Source: AWTP1-13 sp963775835 (GTDB lineage Bacteria > Pseudomonadota > Alphaproteobacteria > Rhizobiales > Hyphomicrobiaceae). Taken from it: 64,000 bases of DNA. The stretch covers positions 248,001-312,000 of the forward strand of contig CAVZKV010000002.1 in the NCBI GenBank assembly GCA_963775835.1, given 5' to 3'. The position numbers and the translations under genes are program-made. This document shows, one piece after another, positions 1-9,443 of this stretch (position 1 is its first letter; every line of letters begins with the position of its first letter). The notes beneath the pieces are model-generated. The model was given only the letters and a program-made list of their open reading frames with translations. It made no database searches and was not told the origin of the DNA.

Positions 1-333
<333 letters not shown>

Positions 334-440
334 CGCCCGCTGGGCGGGGCGCACCCCTGCGGCCGAGAGCGCGTTTCGCGCGGGTGCTCGACGTGCTAGC
401 GATGGCGCTTCGTTGCCGCGCCGTCTACCGGGAGCTGTGT

Positions 441-1322
441 ATGCGCAACTTCATCTATGTGGCTCCGCCGTCGATCGAGGATGCCATCGGCGAGTTGCGT
501 CGGGGCGAGGCACGCCCGCTGGCGGGTGGCACCGATCTGCTGCCACAGTTGCGTGAGGGGCGCCGCAACGCCGATCGCATCGTCGACCTCAAGCGCATCC
601 CTGAACTGAGCGCCATTCGCCCGCTGCCGGAGGGCGGCGTCGCAATCGGCGCCGCGGCGAGTGCGACGAGCGTTGCACGCCATGCCGTGATCGCTGCCCG
701 CTACCCGGCGATCGCCGCATCCGCCAGGTTGCTGGGCAGCGTGCAGGTGCAGAACCGCGCCAGCCTCGGCGGCAATGTGTGCAATGCGGCGCCGTCCGCC
801 GACGTCGTGCCGGCTCTCATCTGCCACGAGGCGTATGCCCACATTGCGGGCGCCAGCGGCGGCCGCCGGACGCCGCTGGAGAACCTTTTTGCCGGACCGG
901 GCAGGACCGTGCTGCAAGCCGACGAGCTGTTGACAGCCCTCTCGCTCGCCGCCGTGCGGCAGCGATCGGCCACCACCTACCTGCGCTTCACGCCGCGACG
1001 GGAGATGGATATCGCCATCGCTGGCGTGGCGGTGCGCATCGATCTCGCCGAGGACCGCTCCATCGCGCTTGCCCGCATCGCCCTGGCTTCGGTGGGACCC
1101 ACCCCGTTGCGGGCCATGTCGGCCGAACGCGTGCTCTTGGGCAACAGGCTGGACCGCGATTTGTTGGTGGCGGCAGCCGGCGCTGCCGCCAATGATGATG
1201 CGCAACCGATCTCCGACACGCGGGCGTCGGCCGACTATCGCCGCTCCCTGGTTGAGGTCCTGACGCGGCGTGGTTTGGCCGCCTGCGCGCGCATGCTTAA
1301 TATGGCCTTGGACCTCACATGA
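441..1322 (+). CDS. Molybdenum hydroxylase FAD-binding (medium) subunit, CoxM/XdhB-like
   Basis: This is a 293-residue FAD subunit of the xanthine dehydrogenase/CO dehydrogenase family. It carries electrons from the Fe-S subunit to FAD. The FAD-binding motifs are visible: AGGTDLLPQLREG near residue 35 and ASLGGNVCNAAPSADVVPAL near residue 110. The start at 441 is chosen because it has a GGGAG ribosome binding site and begins with the family-like MRNFIYVAPPSIEDA; the frame is open further upstream, but that part does not look like the family. Its stop overlaps the start of the 2Fe-2S gene by four bases (ATGA), indicating translational coupling. The gene order is medium-small-large, as in coxMSL operons. 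Confidence 0.93.
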   Translation: MRNFIYVAPPSIEDAIGELRRGEARPLAGGTDLLPQLREGRRNADRIVDLKRIPELSAIRPLPEGGVAIGAAASATSVARHAVIAARYPAIAASARLLGSVQVQNRASLGGNVCNAAPSADVVPALICHEAYAHIAGASGGRRTPLENLFAGPGRTVLQADELLTALSLAAVRQRSATTYLRFTPRREMDIAIAGVAVRIDLAEDRSIALARIALASVGPTPLRAMSAERVLLGNRLDRDLLVAAAGAAANDDAQPISDTRASADYRRSLVEVLTRRGLAACARMLNMALDLT

Positions 1323-1792
1323 AGATGCTGCTCAGCTGCAGGATCAATGCCGAAGAGCACGCCGTGCTCGTTGATCCGCGCGATACGCTGCTCGAGCTGC
1401 TGCGCGAGCGCATTGGCTTGACCGGCAGTAAGGAAGGCTGCGGCAATGGCAACTGCGGGACCTGTACCGTCCTGTTGGACGGCGCACCCGTCAATGCCTG
1501 TCTGGTGCTGGCGCTGGAGGTCGCCGGGCGCGACGTCGTGACCATCGAGGGGGTGGCGAGGGCAGGTGAGCTGCACCCGATTCAAAGCGCCCTGGTAGAG
1601 GCGGGCGGCACCCAGTGTGGTTTTTGTACCCCTGGCATCGTGCTGGCGGCCAAGGCTTTGCTGGATGCCAATTCGGCCCCGAGCGAAGACGATATCCGGC
1701 AGGCGATTGCCGGCAACCTGTGTCGCTGCACCGGCTACGGCAAGATCATCGATGCGATCGCCACCGCCGCGAAGCACCTGCGGGGAGGCTGA
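1319..1792 (+). CDS. Molybdenum hydroxylase 2Fe-2S (small) subunit, CoxS-like
   Basis: This 157-residue protein carries two [2Fe-2S] clusters. The plant-ferredoxin-type N-terminal cluster is marked by GCGNGNCGTC plus a later Cys, and the alpha-helical C-terminal cluster by QCGFCTPG and CRCTGYGKII. The length is normal for the family. It passes electrons from the molybdenum subunit to the FAD subunit. It overlaps the FAD gene by four bases and ends three bases before the large-subunit start, so all three should be made as one complex. Confidence 0.96.
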   Translation: MKMLLSCRINAEEHAVLVDPRDTLLELLRERIGLTGSKEGCGNGNCGTCTVLLDGAPVNACLVLALEVAGRDVVTIEGVARAGELHPIQSALVEAGGTQCGFCTPGIVLAAKALLDANSAPSEDDIRQAIAGNLCRCTGYGKIIDAIATAAKHLRGG

Positions 1793-1795
1793 GGC

Positions 1796-4093
1796 ATGAA
1801 CTCCGATCCGGCCGACGCGCCGATAGGCAGGCTCAAAGTGATCGGCAAGCGCCTGGCGCGCGTGGACGCCAAGGAGCGCGTCACCGGCCAAGCGATCTAT
1901 CCTGCCGATCTCTCGTTGCCCGGCATGGTGCACGCGAAGATCCTGCGCAGTCCACTGGCGCATGCGCGCATTCGCGACATCGATACCAGGCGTGCGCAAG
2001 CCATGAAGGGCGTACTTGCCGTCGTTACGGCCGCTGACTTTCCGGTCGTGCCGGTCGGATCCACGATCCCCATGGGTGAGACGGGCTACGACATGTGGAT
2101 GGTGGCCGCCATCAACATGGCCCGCGACAAGGTTCATTGGATCGGACAGCCGGTCGCCGCCGTCGCCGCCGTCGACGTTCACACCGCCGCCGCCGCGCTG
2201 GCGCTGATCGATATCGAATACGAGCCCCTAGAGCCCGTGCTCGGTATCCTCGCCGCCATGGCTCCGGAGGCACCGGTGCTGCACGAGCACGTCTTTACCA
2301 AAGGCATCGAACCGCGTCCGCGGGCGCCGAGTAACGTCTGTTCGCGGGTCGTCATTAGCCGGGGCGATGCCTCGGCGGCGCTCGCCGACGCGCACGCGAG
2401 CGCCCGTGTCCGCGTCAAGGTCGACACCGCGCATCAGGGCTATCTGGAGCCGCAGGTCGCGGTGGCGCAGGTCGATGCCAACGGCTTTGCGACGGTGTGG
2501 GCCTCCACCCAGGGTCAGTTTACCGCCGAGCTGATGATCGCGCGCATGCTGGGCCTGCCCGCTTCGAAACTGAAGGTCGTGCCGCTCGAGATTGGCGGCG
2601 GCTTCGGCGGTAAGATCGCCATTCATGGCGAAGCCGTCGCCGTGCGCCTGGCGCAGAAGTGCCAGCGGCCGGTCAAGTTGGTGCTGACGCGCGAAGAAGT
2701 ATTGCAAGGTGGCAGCGGCCCGGCGGCCGGCGCCCTGATCGACATTGCCGTTGCCGCGCAACAGGACGGCGGCCTCGTCGCCATTGAGGGAACCTACCGG
2801 ATGGATGCGGGCGGCCTGCCCGGCATGAGCCCATCGCTGTTGATGCAGGCCTCGGCCGCGCTCTACCAGTGCCCCAATCTCAACCTCGAAGGTTTCGACG
2901 TCGTCACCAATAAGCCGCGGACCGAAGCCTACCGTGGGCCGGGCGGCATCCAGGCGGCGTTTGCCGTGGAGCAGGCCATGGACATGCTGTGCCAAAGGCT
3001 CGGCATGGATCCCCTGGAATTCCGCAAACGCAACGCCCCGGTGACCGGGAGCCTGATGCCGATCGGCACACCATTTCCCGCCATCGGGCTCGACACCATC
3101 CTCGAGGCGGTCGGCCGGCATCCGTGCTGGACCGATGCGCTGGCGCAGGGCGCCTACCCGCGCGGTCGTGGGCTGGCGCTTGGCTACTGGCGTGGGACGT
3201 CGATGACCTCGGCGGCGCATATCACCATTGCCGGCGATGGCCGACCCATGGTGACGATGGGTGCCGTCGATCTGTCCGGTACCCGCTCGACGATGGCGCA
3301 GGTCGTGGCCGAGGAGTTCGGTCTGGCTATCGAGGACGTGCACGTGCAGACCGGTGATTCCAAGTCGGTGGGCTACAGTGACGGCGCCGCCGGCAGCCGC
3401 GTCGCCCGCACCATGACCGCTGCCCTGGTGGAAGCGTGCCGGGATGCGCTCAGCCAGCTCAGGCGCAGGGCGGCCGAGAAGTTACAGAGTGCCCCGGAAT
3501 TGCTGCACTATGCCGATGGCGTCTTTCGCTCACCACAGCCAAGCGGCGCGGCAATCTCTTTGGCGGAGCTAATGCAGGCCACCTTGACCGATGGTGCCGT
3601 GGTCGGGCGCGGTGTTTCCAGCAAGCTGCCGCTCGGCGTCGAGATCGGCGCGCACGTGTGTGATGTGGAGGTCGACACCGATAGCGGGCTTGTCACCGTC
3701 CTGCGCTATACCGCCTTTCAGGACGTCGGCCTGGCGCTCAATCCGACGGCGGTCGAGGGCCAGATTGAGGGCAGCGTTGTACAGGGGCTCGGTTGGGCAT
3801 TGCTGGAAGGCTTCGACTATGGCGCAGACGGTCGCCTGCGCAACGCCAGCTTGCTCGACTACCGCATGCCAACCGCGCTCGACGTGCCGCGCATCGAAAC
3901 CGTGATCATCGAGACCCCGGTGCCGAATGTACCCTATGGCGTGCGTGGCGTCGGCGAGGTGCCGATCGTGCCGCCGGCGGCCGCCGTCGCCAACGCCATC
4001 GCGCGCGCGGTCGGCGTGCGGGTCTGTCGCATGCCGATGACGCCGGAGCGCGTGCTTGGCGCCATCCGGGCGCGGCAAGGCGGGCCGAGCTGA
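1796..4093 (+). CDS. Molybdenum hydroxylase large (Mo-cofactor) subunit, CoxL/XdhA-like
   Basis: This 765-residue protein is the catalytic Mo-molybdopterin subunit. It shows the GGGFGGK cofactor loop around residue 265 and the C-terminal GVRGVGEVPIVPPAA segment, whose Glu is the family's catalytic base. The active-site loop reads AYRGPGG, not the AYXCSFR of form I CO dehydrogenase, so it is not a true CO dehydrogenase. It more likely hydroxylates an aldehyde, purine or N-heterocycle; the substrate is unknown. It ends two bases before the stop of the convergent dehydrogenase at 4096. No XdhC-like maturation factor or cofactor synthesis gene is adjacent. Confidence 0.95.
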   Translation: MNSDPADAPIGRLKVIGKRLARVDAKERVTGQAIYPADLSLPGMVHAKILRSPLAHARIRDIDTRRAQAMKGVLAVVTAADFPVVPVGSTIPMGETGYDMWMVAAINMARDKVHWIGQPVAAVAAVDVHTAAAALALIDIEYEPLEPVLGILAAMAPEAPVLHEHVFTKGIEPRPRAPSNVCSRVVISRGDASAALADAHASARVRVKVDTAHQGYLEPQVAVAQVDANGFATVWASTQGQFTAELMIARMLGLPASKLKVVPLEIGGGFGGKIAIHGEAVAVRLAQKCQRPVKLVLTREEVLQGGSGPAAGALIDIAVAAQQDGGLVAIEGTYRMDAGGLPGMSPSLLMQASAALYQCPNLNLEGFDVVTNKPRTEAYRGPGGIQAAFAVEQAMDMLCQRLGMDPLEFRKRNAPVTGSLMPIGTPFPAIGLDTILEAVGRHPCWTDALAQGAYPRGRGLALGYWRGTSMTSAAHITIAGDGRPMVTMGAVDLSGTRSTMAQVVAEEFGLAIEDVHVQTGDSKSVGYSDGAAGSRVARTMTAALVEACRDALSQLRRRAAEKLQSAPELLHYADGVFRSPQPSGAAISLAELMQATLTDGAVVGRGVSSKLPLGVEIGAHVCDVEVDTDSGLVTVLRYTAFQDVGLALNPTAVEGQIEGSVVQGLGWALLEGFDYGADGRLRNASLLDYRMPTALDVPRIETVIIETPVPNVPYGVRGVGEVPIVPPAAAVANAIARAVGVRVCRMPMTPERVLGAIRARQGGPS

Positions 4094-4095
4094 GA

Positions 4096-4971
4096 TTAGG
4101 ACTTTTTGTTCAGCCGCGCGATCAATGCCGAGGTATCCCAGCGACTGCCGCCCATCTTCTGCACTTCGGCGTAGTAGCCGTCGATGATCTTAGCGATCTC
4201 GACGATGGCACCATTGCGTTTGGCCTCGTCCATGATGATGCCGAGATCCTTGCGCATCCAGTCGACGGCGAAGCCAAAGTCGAACTTGTTTTCGTTCATG
4301 GTCTTCCAGCGGTTGTCCATCTGCCAGGACTGGGCCGCGCCCTTAGCGATCGTCTCCATGACCTTGGGAATGTCGAGGCCGGCCCGCCGTGCAAAAGCCA
4401 AGCCTTCCGAGACGCCTTGCACGGTGATGGCGACGATGATCTGGTTGACCATCTTGGTGAGCTGGCCGGCACCGGCCGGGCCGATCAGCGTGGCCATGCG
4501 GGCATAGTTGTCGATGATCGGCTTTGCCGTGTCGAATGGCGCCTCATCACCCCCGATCATCACGGTCAGCGCGCCATTCTGGGCACCGGCCTGACCGCCT
4601 GAGACCGGCGCATCGAGGAAGTCGAAGCCCTTGCCTTTGGCGGCGGCATACAACTCGCGCGCGATATTGGCCGACGCGGTGGTGTTGTCGATGAAGACGG
4701 CGCCTTTGCGCACGCCGTTGAAGGCGCCCTTGGGGCCGAGCGTCACCTCGCGCAGGTCGTTGTCGTTGCCGACGCAGCAGAAGACAAAATCGGCATCCTT
4801 GGCGGCGTCTTGCGGCGTGGGCGCGCTGGTGCCCCCAAATTCCTTGCTCCAAGCCTCGGCCTTGGCGCTATTGCGATTGTAGACCGTGAGATCGTGGCCG
4901 CCTTTGCGACGAATATGCCCCGCCATGGGGTAGCCCATCACGCCGAGACCGATCCAAGCCACTTTCGCCAT
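4096..4971 (-). CDS. 3-hydroxyisobutyrate/tartronate-semialdehyde dehydrogenase family protein
   Basis: This is a 291-residue beta-hydroxyacid dehydrogenase using NAD(P). The N-terminal Rossmann motif GLGVMGYPMAGH starts near residue 8, the substrate loop DAPVSGGQAGA is near residue 120, and the catalytic lysine lies in GAGQLTKMVNQ near residue 170. The start at 4971 is preferred over the GTG at 4977 because a GAGGAGG site sits seven bases upstream. Substrates in the family include 3-hydroxyisobutyrate, tartronate semialdehyde and related short acids; the sequence alone does not choose. It converges on the molybdenum hydroxylase operon with a two-base gap, so shared function is possible but not shown. 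Confidence 0.9.
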   Translation of the reverse strand: MAKVAWIGLGVMGYPMAGHIRRKGGHDLTVYNRNSAKAEAWSKEFGGTSAPTPQDAAKDADFVFCCVGNDNDLREVTLGPKGAFNGVRKGAVFIDNTTASANIARELYAAAKGKGFDFLDAPVSGGQAGAQNGALTVMIGGDEAPFDTAKPIIDNYARMATLIGPAGAGQLTKMVNQIIVAITVQGVSEGLAFARRAGLDIPKVMETIAKGAAQSWQMDNRWKTMNENKFDFGFAVDWMRKDLGIIMDEAKRNGAIVEIAKIIDGYYAEVQKMGGSRWDTSALIARLNKKS

Positions 4972-5072
4972 TGCCACGCCTCCTCATGCCTGCACTCGGG
5001 GCCGACTATTATCGGAAGGATGACCCGTTGTCAGCGCACGAAACGTGCCCACACGGTTCGGGCGGTGGGCAT

Positions 5073-5204
5073 TCAATTGGCGGCGCGGATGGCAAACGCC
5101 ACGGCTTCGTCCATCGCATCGAAGCTGGAGGGTACCCCGATCGAGGCGGCCGCGAGCAGGGCGGCGGCGCCGGACAGGGCGAGAAGGGCGGTCCTGATGT
5201 TCAT
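5073..5204 (-). CDS. Small secreted or membrane-anchored peptide, hypothetical
   Basis: A 43-residue frame starts at ATG 5204 with an AAAAGGG ribosome binding site. It has a short basic start (MNIRT), a hydrophobic alanine/leucine stretch of about 17 residues and a short polar tail, resembling a signal peptide with a tiny mature part. I do not recognise a family. The frame also extends upstream of this ATG, but that part is poorly composed. Confidence is limited because small signal-like frames arise easily in GC-rich DNA. Confidence 0.4.
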   Translation of the reverse strand: MNIRTALLALSGAAALLAAASIGVPSSFDAMDEAVAFAIRAAN

Positions 5205-5435
5205 CGATCCCTTTTCTCGCAACGCCAGCCATGCAAACGCCATGCCGCGGTTGCGCGTGGGTGACGGCGGCTCGGCTGGTGCGGCTGAACGTCGATGCAA
5301 AGGCAACTTTTCGCCGATTGCAGCGCTTTGAGCACCAGGCCCGCGGGGGCTGTCAACTCAATTCTTCGACGACAGGAATGCCGTGGTCGCCTAAGTTGTG
5401 CTCGATTGCCCAGCAAGCCCGCTTGAGATGGAACC

Positions 5436-6704
5436 ATGCCCCAACGCCGCGCGACGGCAGCCTCTAACGCCCCGCAGGCCGCACCGGTCACGCTCGAGGA
5501 TATCGAGGCGGCGCGCCGGCGCCTGGCCGGGGCCATCATCGAGACCGATTGCGACTGGAGCCGGACGCTCTCGGCCATCCTCGGCTGCAAGATCTGGCTC
5601 AAGTTCGAAAACCAGCAGTTCACCGCCTCCTTTAAGGAGCGCGGGGCGCTGAACCGGCTCTCTGCCCTGTCGGCTGCCGAGCGCAAGGCGGGTGTCATCG
5701 CCATGTCGGCCGGCAATCACGCCCAAGGCGTCGCCTACCATGCGCACCGGCTGGGGATCCCCGCCACCATCGTCATGCCGGTGAGCACGCCGACGGTCAA
5801 GGTCGTCAACACCCGTCGCCACGGGGCCGAGGTGATTTTGACCGGCGAGACGGTCGAAGAGGCGGCGACCTTCGCACACCGGCATGGCGAGGCGAACGGC
5901 CTCACCTTCATCCATCCCTATGACGATCCCCTGATCATCGCCGGCCAGGGCACTCTCGCGCTCGAGATGTTGGGTTCGGCCCCGGAAATCGACACCCTGG
6001 TGGTACCGATTGGCGGCGGCGGCCTGATTGCGGGCATCGCCACGGCCGCCAAAGCCCTGCGGCCCGATCTGCAGGTGATCGGCGTGCAGGCGGAGCTTTA
6101 CCCTTCGATGTACAACGCCATCAAAGGCACCGCGCTGCCCATGCGCGGAGATACACTGGCCGAGGGCATCGCCGTCAAGGCACCGGGGCGCATCACGCAG
6201 GCGCTGGTGCGCGATCTGGTCGAGGAGATCGTGCTGGTGTCGGAGCCGGAACTGGAGCACGCCGTCAGTCTTCTGATCAGCATCGAAAAGACCGTGGTGG
6301 AAGGTGCGGGCGCCGCCGGACTGGCGGCGGTTCTGTCGAACCGCGAGCGCTTCCGTGGCAAAACCGTCGGTCTCGTCCTGTGCGGAGGCAACATCGACAC
6401 CCGCCTGCTGGCCAGCGTGCTGGCGCGCGAGCTCGCCCGCGATGGGCGACTGACCCAGCTCGCCATCGATCTTGCCGATCGCCCGGGCCAGCTCGCCAAG
6501 GTGGCCAACATCTTGGGCGAAGCGGGGGCCAATATCGTCGAAGTTTACCACCAGCGCGTATTTTCCGATCTGCCGGCGAAAGGTGCGCTGTTGGAGGTGG
6601 TGATCGAAACGCGCGACCGATCGCATTTGGAAGAGACGGTGGCGAAGTTGAAGGCGGCGGCCTTCGAGGTCGAAGTTCGCACCAATCCAGGAGGAGCGCG
6701 GTGA
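5436..6704 (+). CDS. ilvA: Threonine dehydratase with C-terminal ACT domain
   Basis: This 422-residue protein is a PLP-dependent threonine/serine ammonia-lyase that makes 2-oxobutyrate and ammonia from threonine. The PLP lysine is in TASFKERGALNRL near residue 66, the pyridoxal-phosphate glycine loop is PIGGGGLIAGIA near residue 190, and SAGNHAQGVAYHA near residue 90 is the substrate asparagine loop. Residues after about 335 form an ACT domain (AIDLADRPGQLAKVANILGE), giving the short single-ACT architecture common in alphaproteobacteria and likely amino-acid regulation. The stop overlaps the next start (TGATG), so it is coupled to the E1-like gene. It could serve isoleucine synthesis or threonine breakdown. 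Confidence 0.93.
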   Translation: MPQRRATAASNAPQAAPVTLEDIEAARRRLAGAIIETDCDWSRTLSAILGCKIWLKFENQQFTASFKERGALNRLSALSAAERKAGVIAMSAGNHAQGVAYHAHRLGIPATIVMPVSTPTVKVVNTRRHGAEVILTGETVEEAATFAHRHGEANGLTFIHPYDDPLIIAGQGTLALEMLGSAPEIDTLVVPIGGGGLIAGIATAAKALRPDLQVIGVQAELYPSMYNAIKGTALPMRGDTLAEGIAVKAPGRITQALVRDLVEEIVLVSEPELEHAVSLLISIEKTVVEGAGAAGLAAVLSNRERFRGKTVGLVLCGGNIDTRLLASVLARELARDGRLTQLAIDLADRPGQLAKVANILGEAGANIVEVYHQRVFSDLPAKGALLEVVIETRDRSHLEETVAKLKAAAFEVEVRTNPGGAR

Positions 6705-9112
6705 TGGAAGGCGCCCGCATGATCCCGGTGGACGAGGCAGCAAGTCTCGCCATGCTGCGCGAGTTGGAGCGCAAGGTCTTGTGGCTTTCCAGTTTTATGA
6801 TCCATCACGCCAACCACGAGGTGGATCGCGGCGACGGCCTCAAAGTCGGTGGGCATCAGGCCTCGTCGGCCTCGCTCGTCACGCTGATGACAGCCCTTTA
6901 TTTTCGCATCTTGCGACCGCAGGACCGGGTGGCCGTGAAACCGCACGCCAGCCCGGTTTTCCACGCCATCCAATACCTGCTCGGGCATCAGAGCCTCGAC
7001 CAGCTGCAAAACTTCCGTGGCTTCGGCGGCACGCAATCCTATCCCTCGCGCACCAAGGACAAGGACGACGTCGACTTTTCCACCGGTTCCGTCGGCTTGG
7101 GTGTGGCGGTCACCGGCTTTGCCAGCCTGGTGCAGGATTACGTTCATGCCAAGGGCTGGAGCAAAGCGTGGCCCAAGGGCCGCATGATATCGCTGATGGG
7201 CGATGCGGAGCTCGACGAGGGCAACATTCACGAGGCGCTGCTCGAATATTGGAAGCACGGTCTCAAGAATTGCTGGTGGGTGATCGACTACAACCGGCAA
7301 AGCCTCGACTCGGTGGTGTCGGACCGCCTGTTCATGAAGCTGGCGGCCCTATTCGAGAACCTGGGTTGGAAGGTCGTCCTCATCAAGTACGGCAAGCTCC
7401 TGCAAAGGGCGTTTGCCGAACCCGGTGGCCAGCGCCTCAAGGAGTGGATCGACGACTGTCCGAACATGCTCTACTCGGCCCTCGTGTTTCAGGGCGGGGC
7501 CGCTTGGCGTCGGCAACTCGAGCAGGACCTCGCCATCCACCCCGATACGCTGGCGATCTTGCGTCGCCACGACGACACCGCTCTCGCCAACCTGATGACC
7601 AATCTCGGTGGGCATGATCTGGAGGCCATCATCGAGGCTTTCGAGGGTGCGCCGGGCGATCAGCCCGTGTGCTTTATCGCCTATACCATCAAAGGCTTCG
7701 GCTTGCCGTTCCAGGGCCACAAGGACAATCATGCCGGTCTGATGACCAAAGCGCAGATCGAGGCACTGCGCCTGCGCGAAGGCATCAACCAAGGCGAGGA
7801 GTGGGACAGGCTGTCGGGGTTGCGCTTGCCGGTGGCGCAGATCGAAGACTTTTTGGCGCGCGTGCCCTTCAGGCAAAAAGGGCGTCGTCGGCTCATGGGT
7901 GCGCGCATTTCTCTCGAACCTTTTCCCAAGCTCGAGTGGAAGGGGCAGGTCGCGACGCAAACGGGGTTTGGCCGCGTGCTCGACGAGATCGCCAGGGCCA
8001 ATGGGCCGTTGGCCGAGCGCATCGTCACCACGTCACCCGACGTGACGGTCTCCACCAACCTCGGGCCATGGGTCAACCGTCGCGGCTTATTTTCGCTGGC
8101 GAGCCAGGAAGACCTGTTCCGCGAGCGTGGGCTGATGTCGCCGCAGCGCTGGGCCTTGAGTCCGAAAGGCCAGCACGTCGAGCTTGGCATTGCCGAAATG
8201 AACCTGTTCTTGATGCTGTCGGCGCTGGGCTTGTCGCATTCGCTGTTCGGCGAGCGCCTGCTGCCGGTCGGGACACTCTATGATCCCTTCATCTGCCGGG
8301 GGCTCGATGCCTTGAACTATGCCTGCTATCAGGACGCGCGTTTCATCGTGGCTGGCACGCCTTCCGGCCTGACGCTGGCGCCGGAGGGAGGCGCGCATCA
8401 GTCGATCAGCACGCCCCTGATCGGCATGGCGCAGGACGGCCTAGCCGCCTTCGAACCCGCCTATGCCGACGAGCTGACCGTGATCATGGAGTGGGCTTTC
8501 GACTACATTCAGCGCGAGGCGGCAGAGGATGCCGAGCGACGTTGGCATCGCGACGAGAAGGGAGGCTCCGTCTATCTGCGCTTGTCGACGCGGCCTCTCG
8601 AGCAGCCGCTGCGGACGATCACCCCGGACCTGCGGCAAGCGATCATCGACGGGGGCTACTGGTTGCGGCAGCCCGACCCTTCAGCTGAGCTAGCGATCGT
8701 CTATTGCGGCGCGGTCGCGCCCGAAGCGATCGAGGCCGCCGGGCTCTTGTGCGAGGATCGGCGTGGCGTGGGTGTCCTGGCCGTGTCCTCGGCCGATCGC
8801 CTGTCGGCGGGTTGGCACGCAGCGCAGCGGGCGCGAGAGCAGGGGGATCGCGGCGCGCGATCGCGCGTTGAGGATCTGCTTTGCGTGCTATCGCGCGACG
8901 CCGCCCTCGTCACCGTGACGGACGGTTACCCGGAGACCCTTTCCTGGCTGGGCGGGGTCTGCGGCCACCGCGTGCGGGCCCTCGGTGTCGAACACTTCGG
9001 ACAATCGGGATCGATCGGTGAGCTTTACAGCCACTACGGGCTCGACGTGAACGCAATCCTTGCCGCGGCCGAGGGGATCAGCGGTCGGCCGGTGCGCTAC
9101 CGTTTTCAATGA
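6704..9112 (+). CDS. Thiamine-diphosphate enzyme: homodimeric E1/transketolase-like protein
   Basis: This 802-residue protein combines both halves of a transketolase-type enzyme in one chain. The N-terminal ThDP/Mg domain has GDAELDEGNIHEALLEYW followed by VIDYN, matching the GDG-N motif. The middle is pyrimidine-binding (SPDVTVSTNLG through GLTLAPEGGAHQS) and a C-terminal transketolase domain follows. The layout and size resemble the single-chain pyruvate dehydrogenase E1 (AceE) more than classic transketolase, which is about 130 residues shorter. The start at 6704 is set by a GGAGG site and the TGATG overlap with the threonine dehydratase. No E2 or E3 gene lies nearby. A 2-oxoacid substrate such as 2-oxobutyrate is an inference from the coupling. 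Confidence 0.85.
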   Translation: MEGARMIPVDEAASLAMLRELERKVLWLSSFMIHHANHEVDRGDGLKVGGHQASSASLVTLMTALYFRILRPQDRVAVKPHASPVFHAIQYLLGHQSLDQLQNFRGFGGTQSYPSRTKDKDDVDFSTGSVGLGVAVTGFASLVQDYVHAKGWSKAWPKGRMISLMGDAELDEGNIHEALLEYWKHGLKNCWWVIDYNRQSLDSVVSDRLFMKLAALFENLGWKVVLIKYGKLLQRAFAEPGGQRLKEWIDDCPNMLYSALVFQGGAAWRRQLEQDLAIHPDTLAILRRHDDTALANLMTNLGGHDLEAIIEAFEGAPGDQPVCFIAYTIKGFGLPFQGHKDNHAGLMTKAQIEALRLREGINQGEEWDRLSGLRLPVAQIEDFLARVPFRQKGRRRLMGARISLEPFPKLEWKGQVATQTGFGRVLDEIARANGPLAERIVTTSPDVTVSTNLGPWVNRRGLFSLASQEDLFRERGLMSPQRWALSPKGQHVELGIAEMNLFLMLSALGLSHSLFGERLLPVGTLYDPFICRGLDALNYACYQDARFIVAGTPSGLTLAPEGGAHQSISTPLIGMAQDGLAAFEPAYADELTVIMEWAFDYIQREAAEDAERRWHRDEKGGSVYLRLSTRPLEQPLRTITPDLRQAIIDGGYWLRQPDPSAELAIVYCGAVAPEAIEAAGLLCEDRRGVGVLAVSSADRLSAGWHAAQRAREQGDRGARSRVEDLLCVLSRDAALVTVTDGYPETLSWLGGVCGHRVRALGVEHFGQSGSIGELYSHYGLDVNAILAAAEGISGRPVRYRFQ

Positions 9113-9443
9113 TAGTTTTGCGCCTAGTTCCTGCGGGAGGCGGACCCATCGTCCGCGCAGGTGTCCGTCTCGGGGCGCGCGTGGCTTATGCGCCTGTGAT
9201 CGCAGGCAGGGGCAAGGCCCTCAGGTCAGGTCCGCCGCTCCCTTGGGGGAGCTATCGGCAAAAGCGCTCTACCAAAGCTCCAAAGCAGCCGCTAGACCAG
9301 ATGAGGGCCCGTCGGGCCTTGCCACCCCACCATGGGTCTGAACCTTCCGTGACATTTGGGCGAAACTAGGGCTCGTGCCCGAGCCAGGAAAATTTGTGGC
9401 AGCGATCCCCGCGGTTGCTCCTGAGCGCCTGGCGCCAAGCCCG
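9113..9443. other. Intergenic region between convergent genes
   Basis: 331 bases separate the E1-like gene and the PRISE-type reductase, whose stops face each other. Short inverted repeats are present, such as ggcccg-t-cgggcc near 9306-9318, but none is followed by a clear T-run. No convincing gene was found. Confidence 0.5.

Noticed and set aside
1796..4093. Carbon monoxide dehydrogenase large subunit
   Set aside because: The active-site loop is AYRGPGG instead of AYXCSFR, so the CO-oxidising form I enzyme is not supported.
9250..9310. tRNA-like words on the minus strand (ggtagagcgc near 9264-9273)
   Set aside because: Only a D-arm-like word is present; no acceptor stem, anticodon arm or T-arm can be formed around it.
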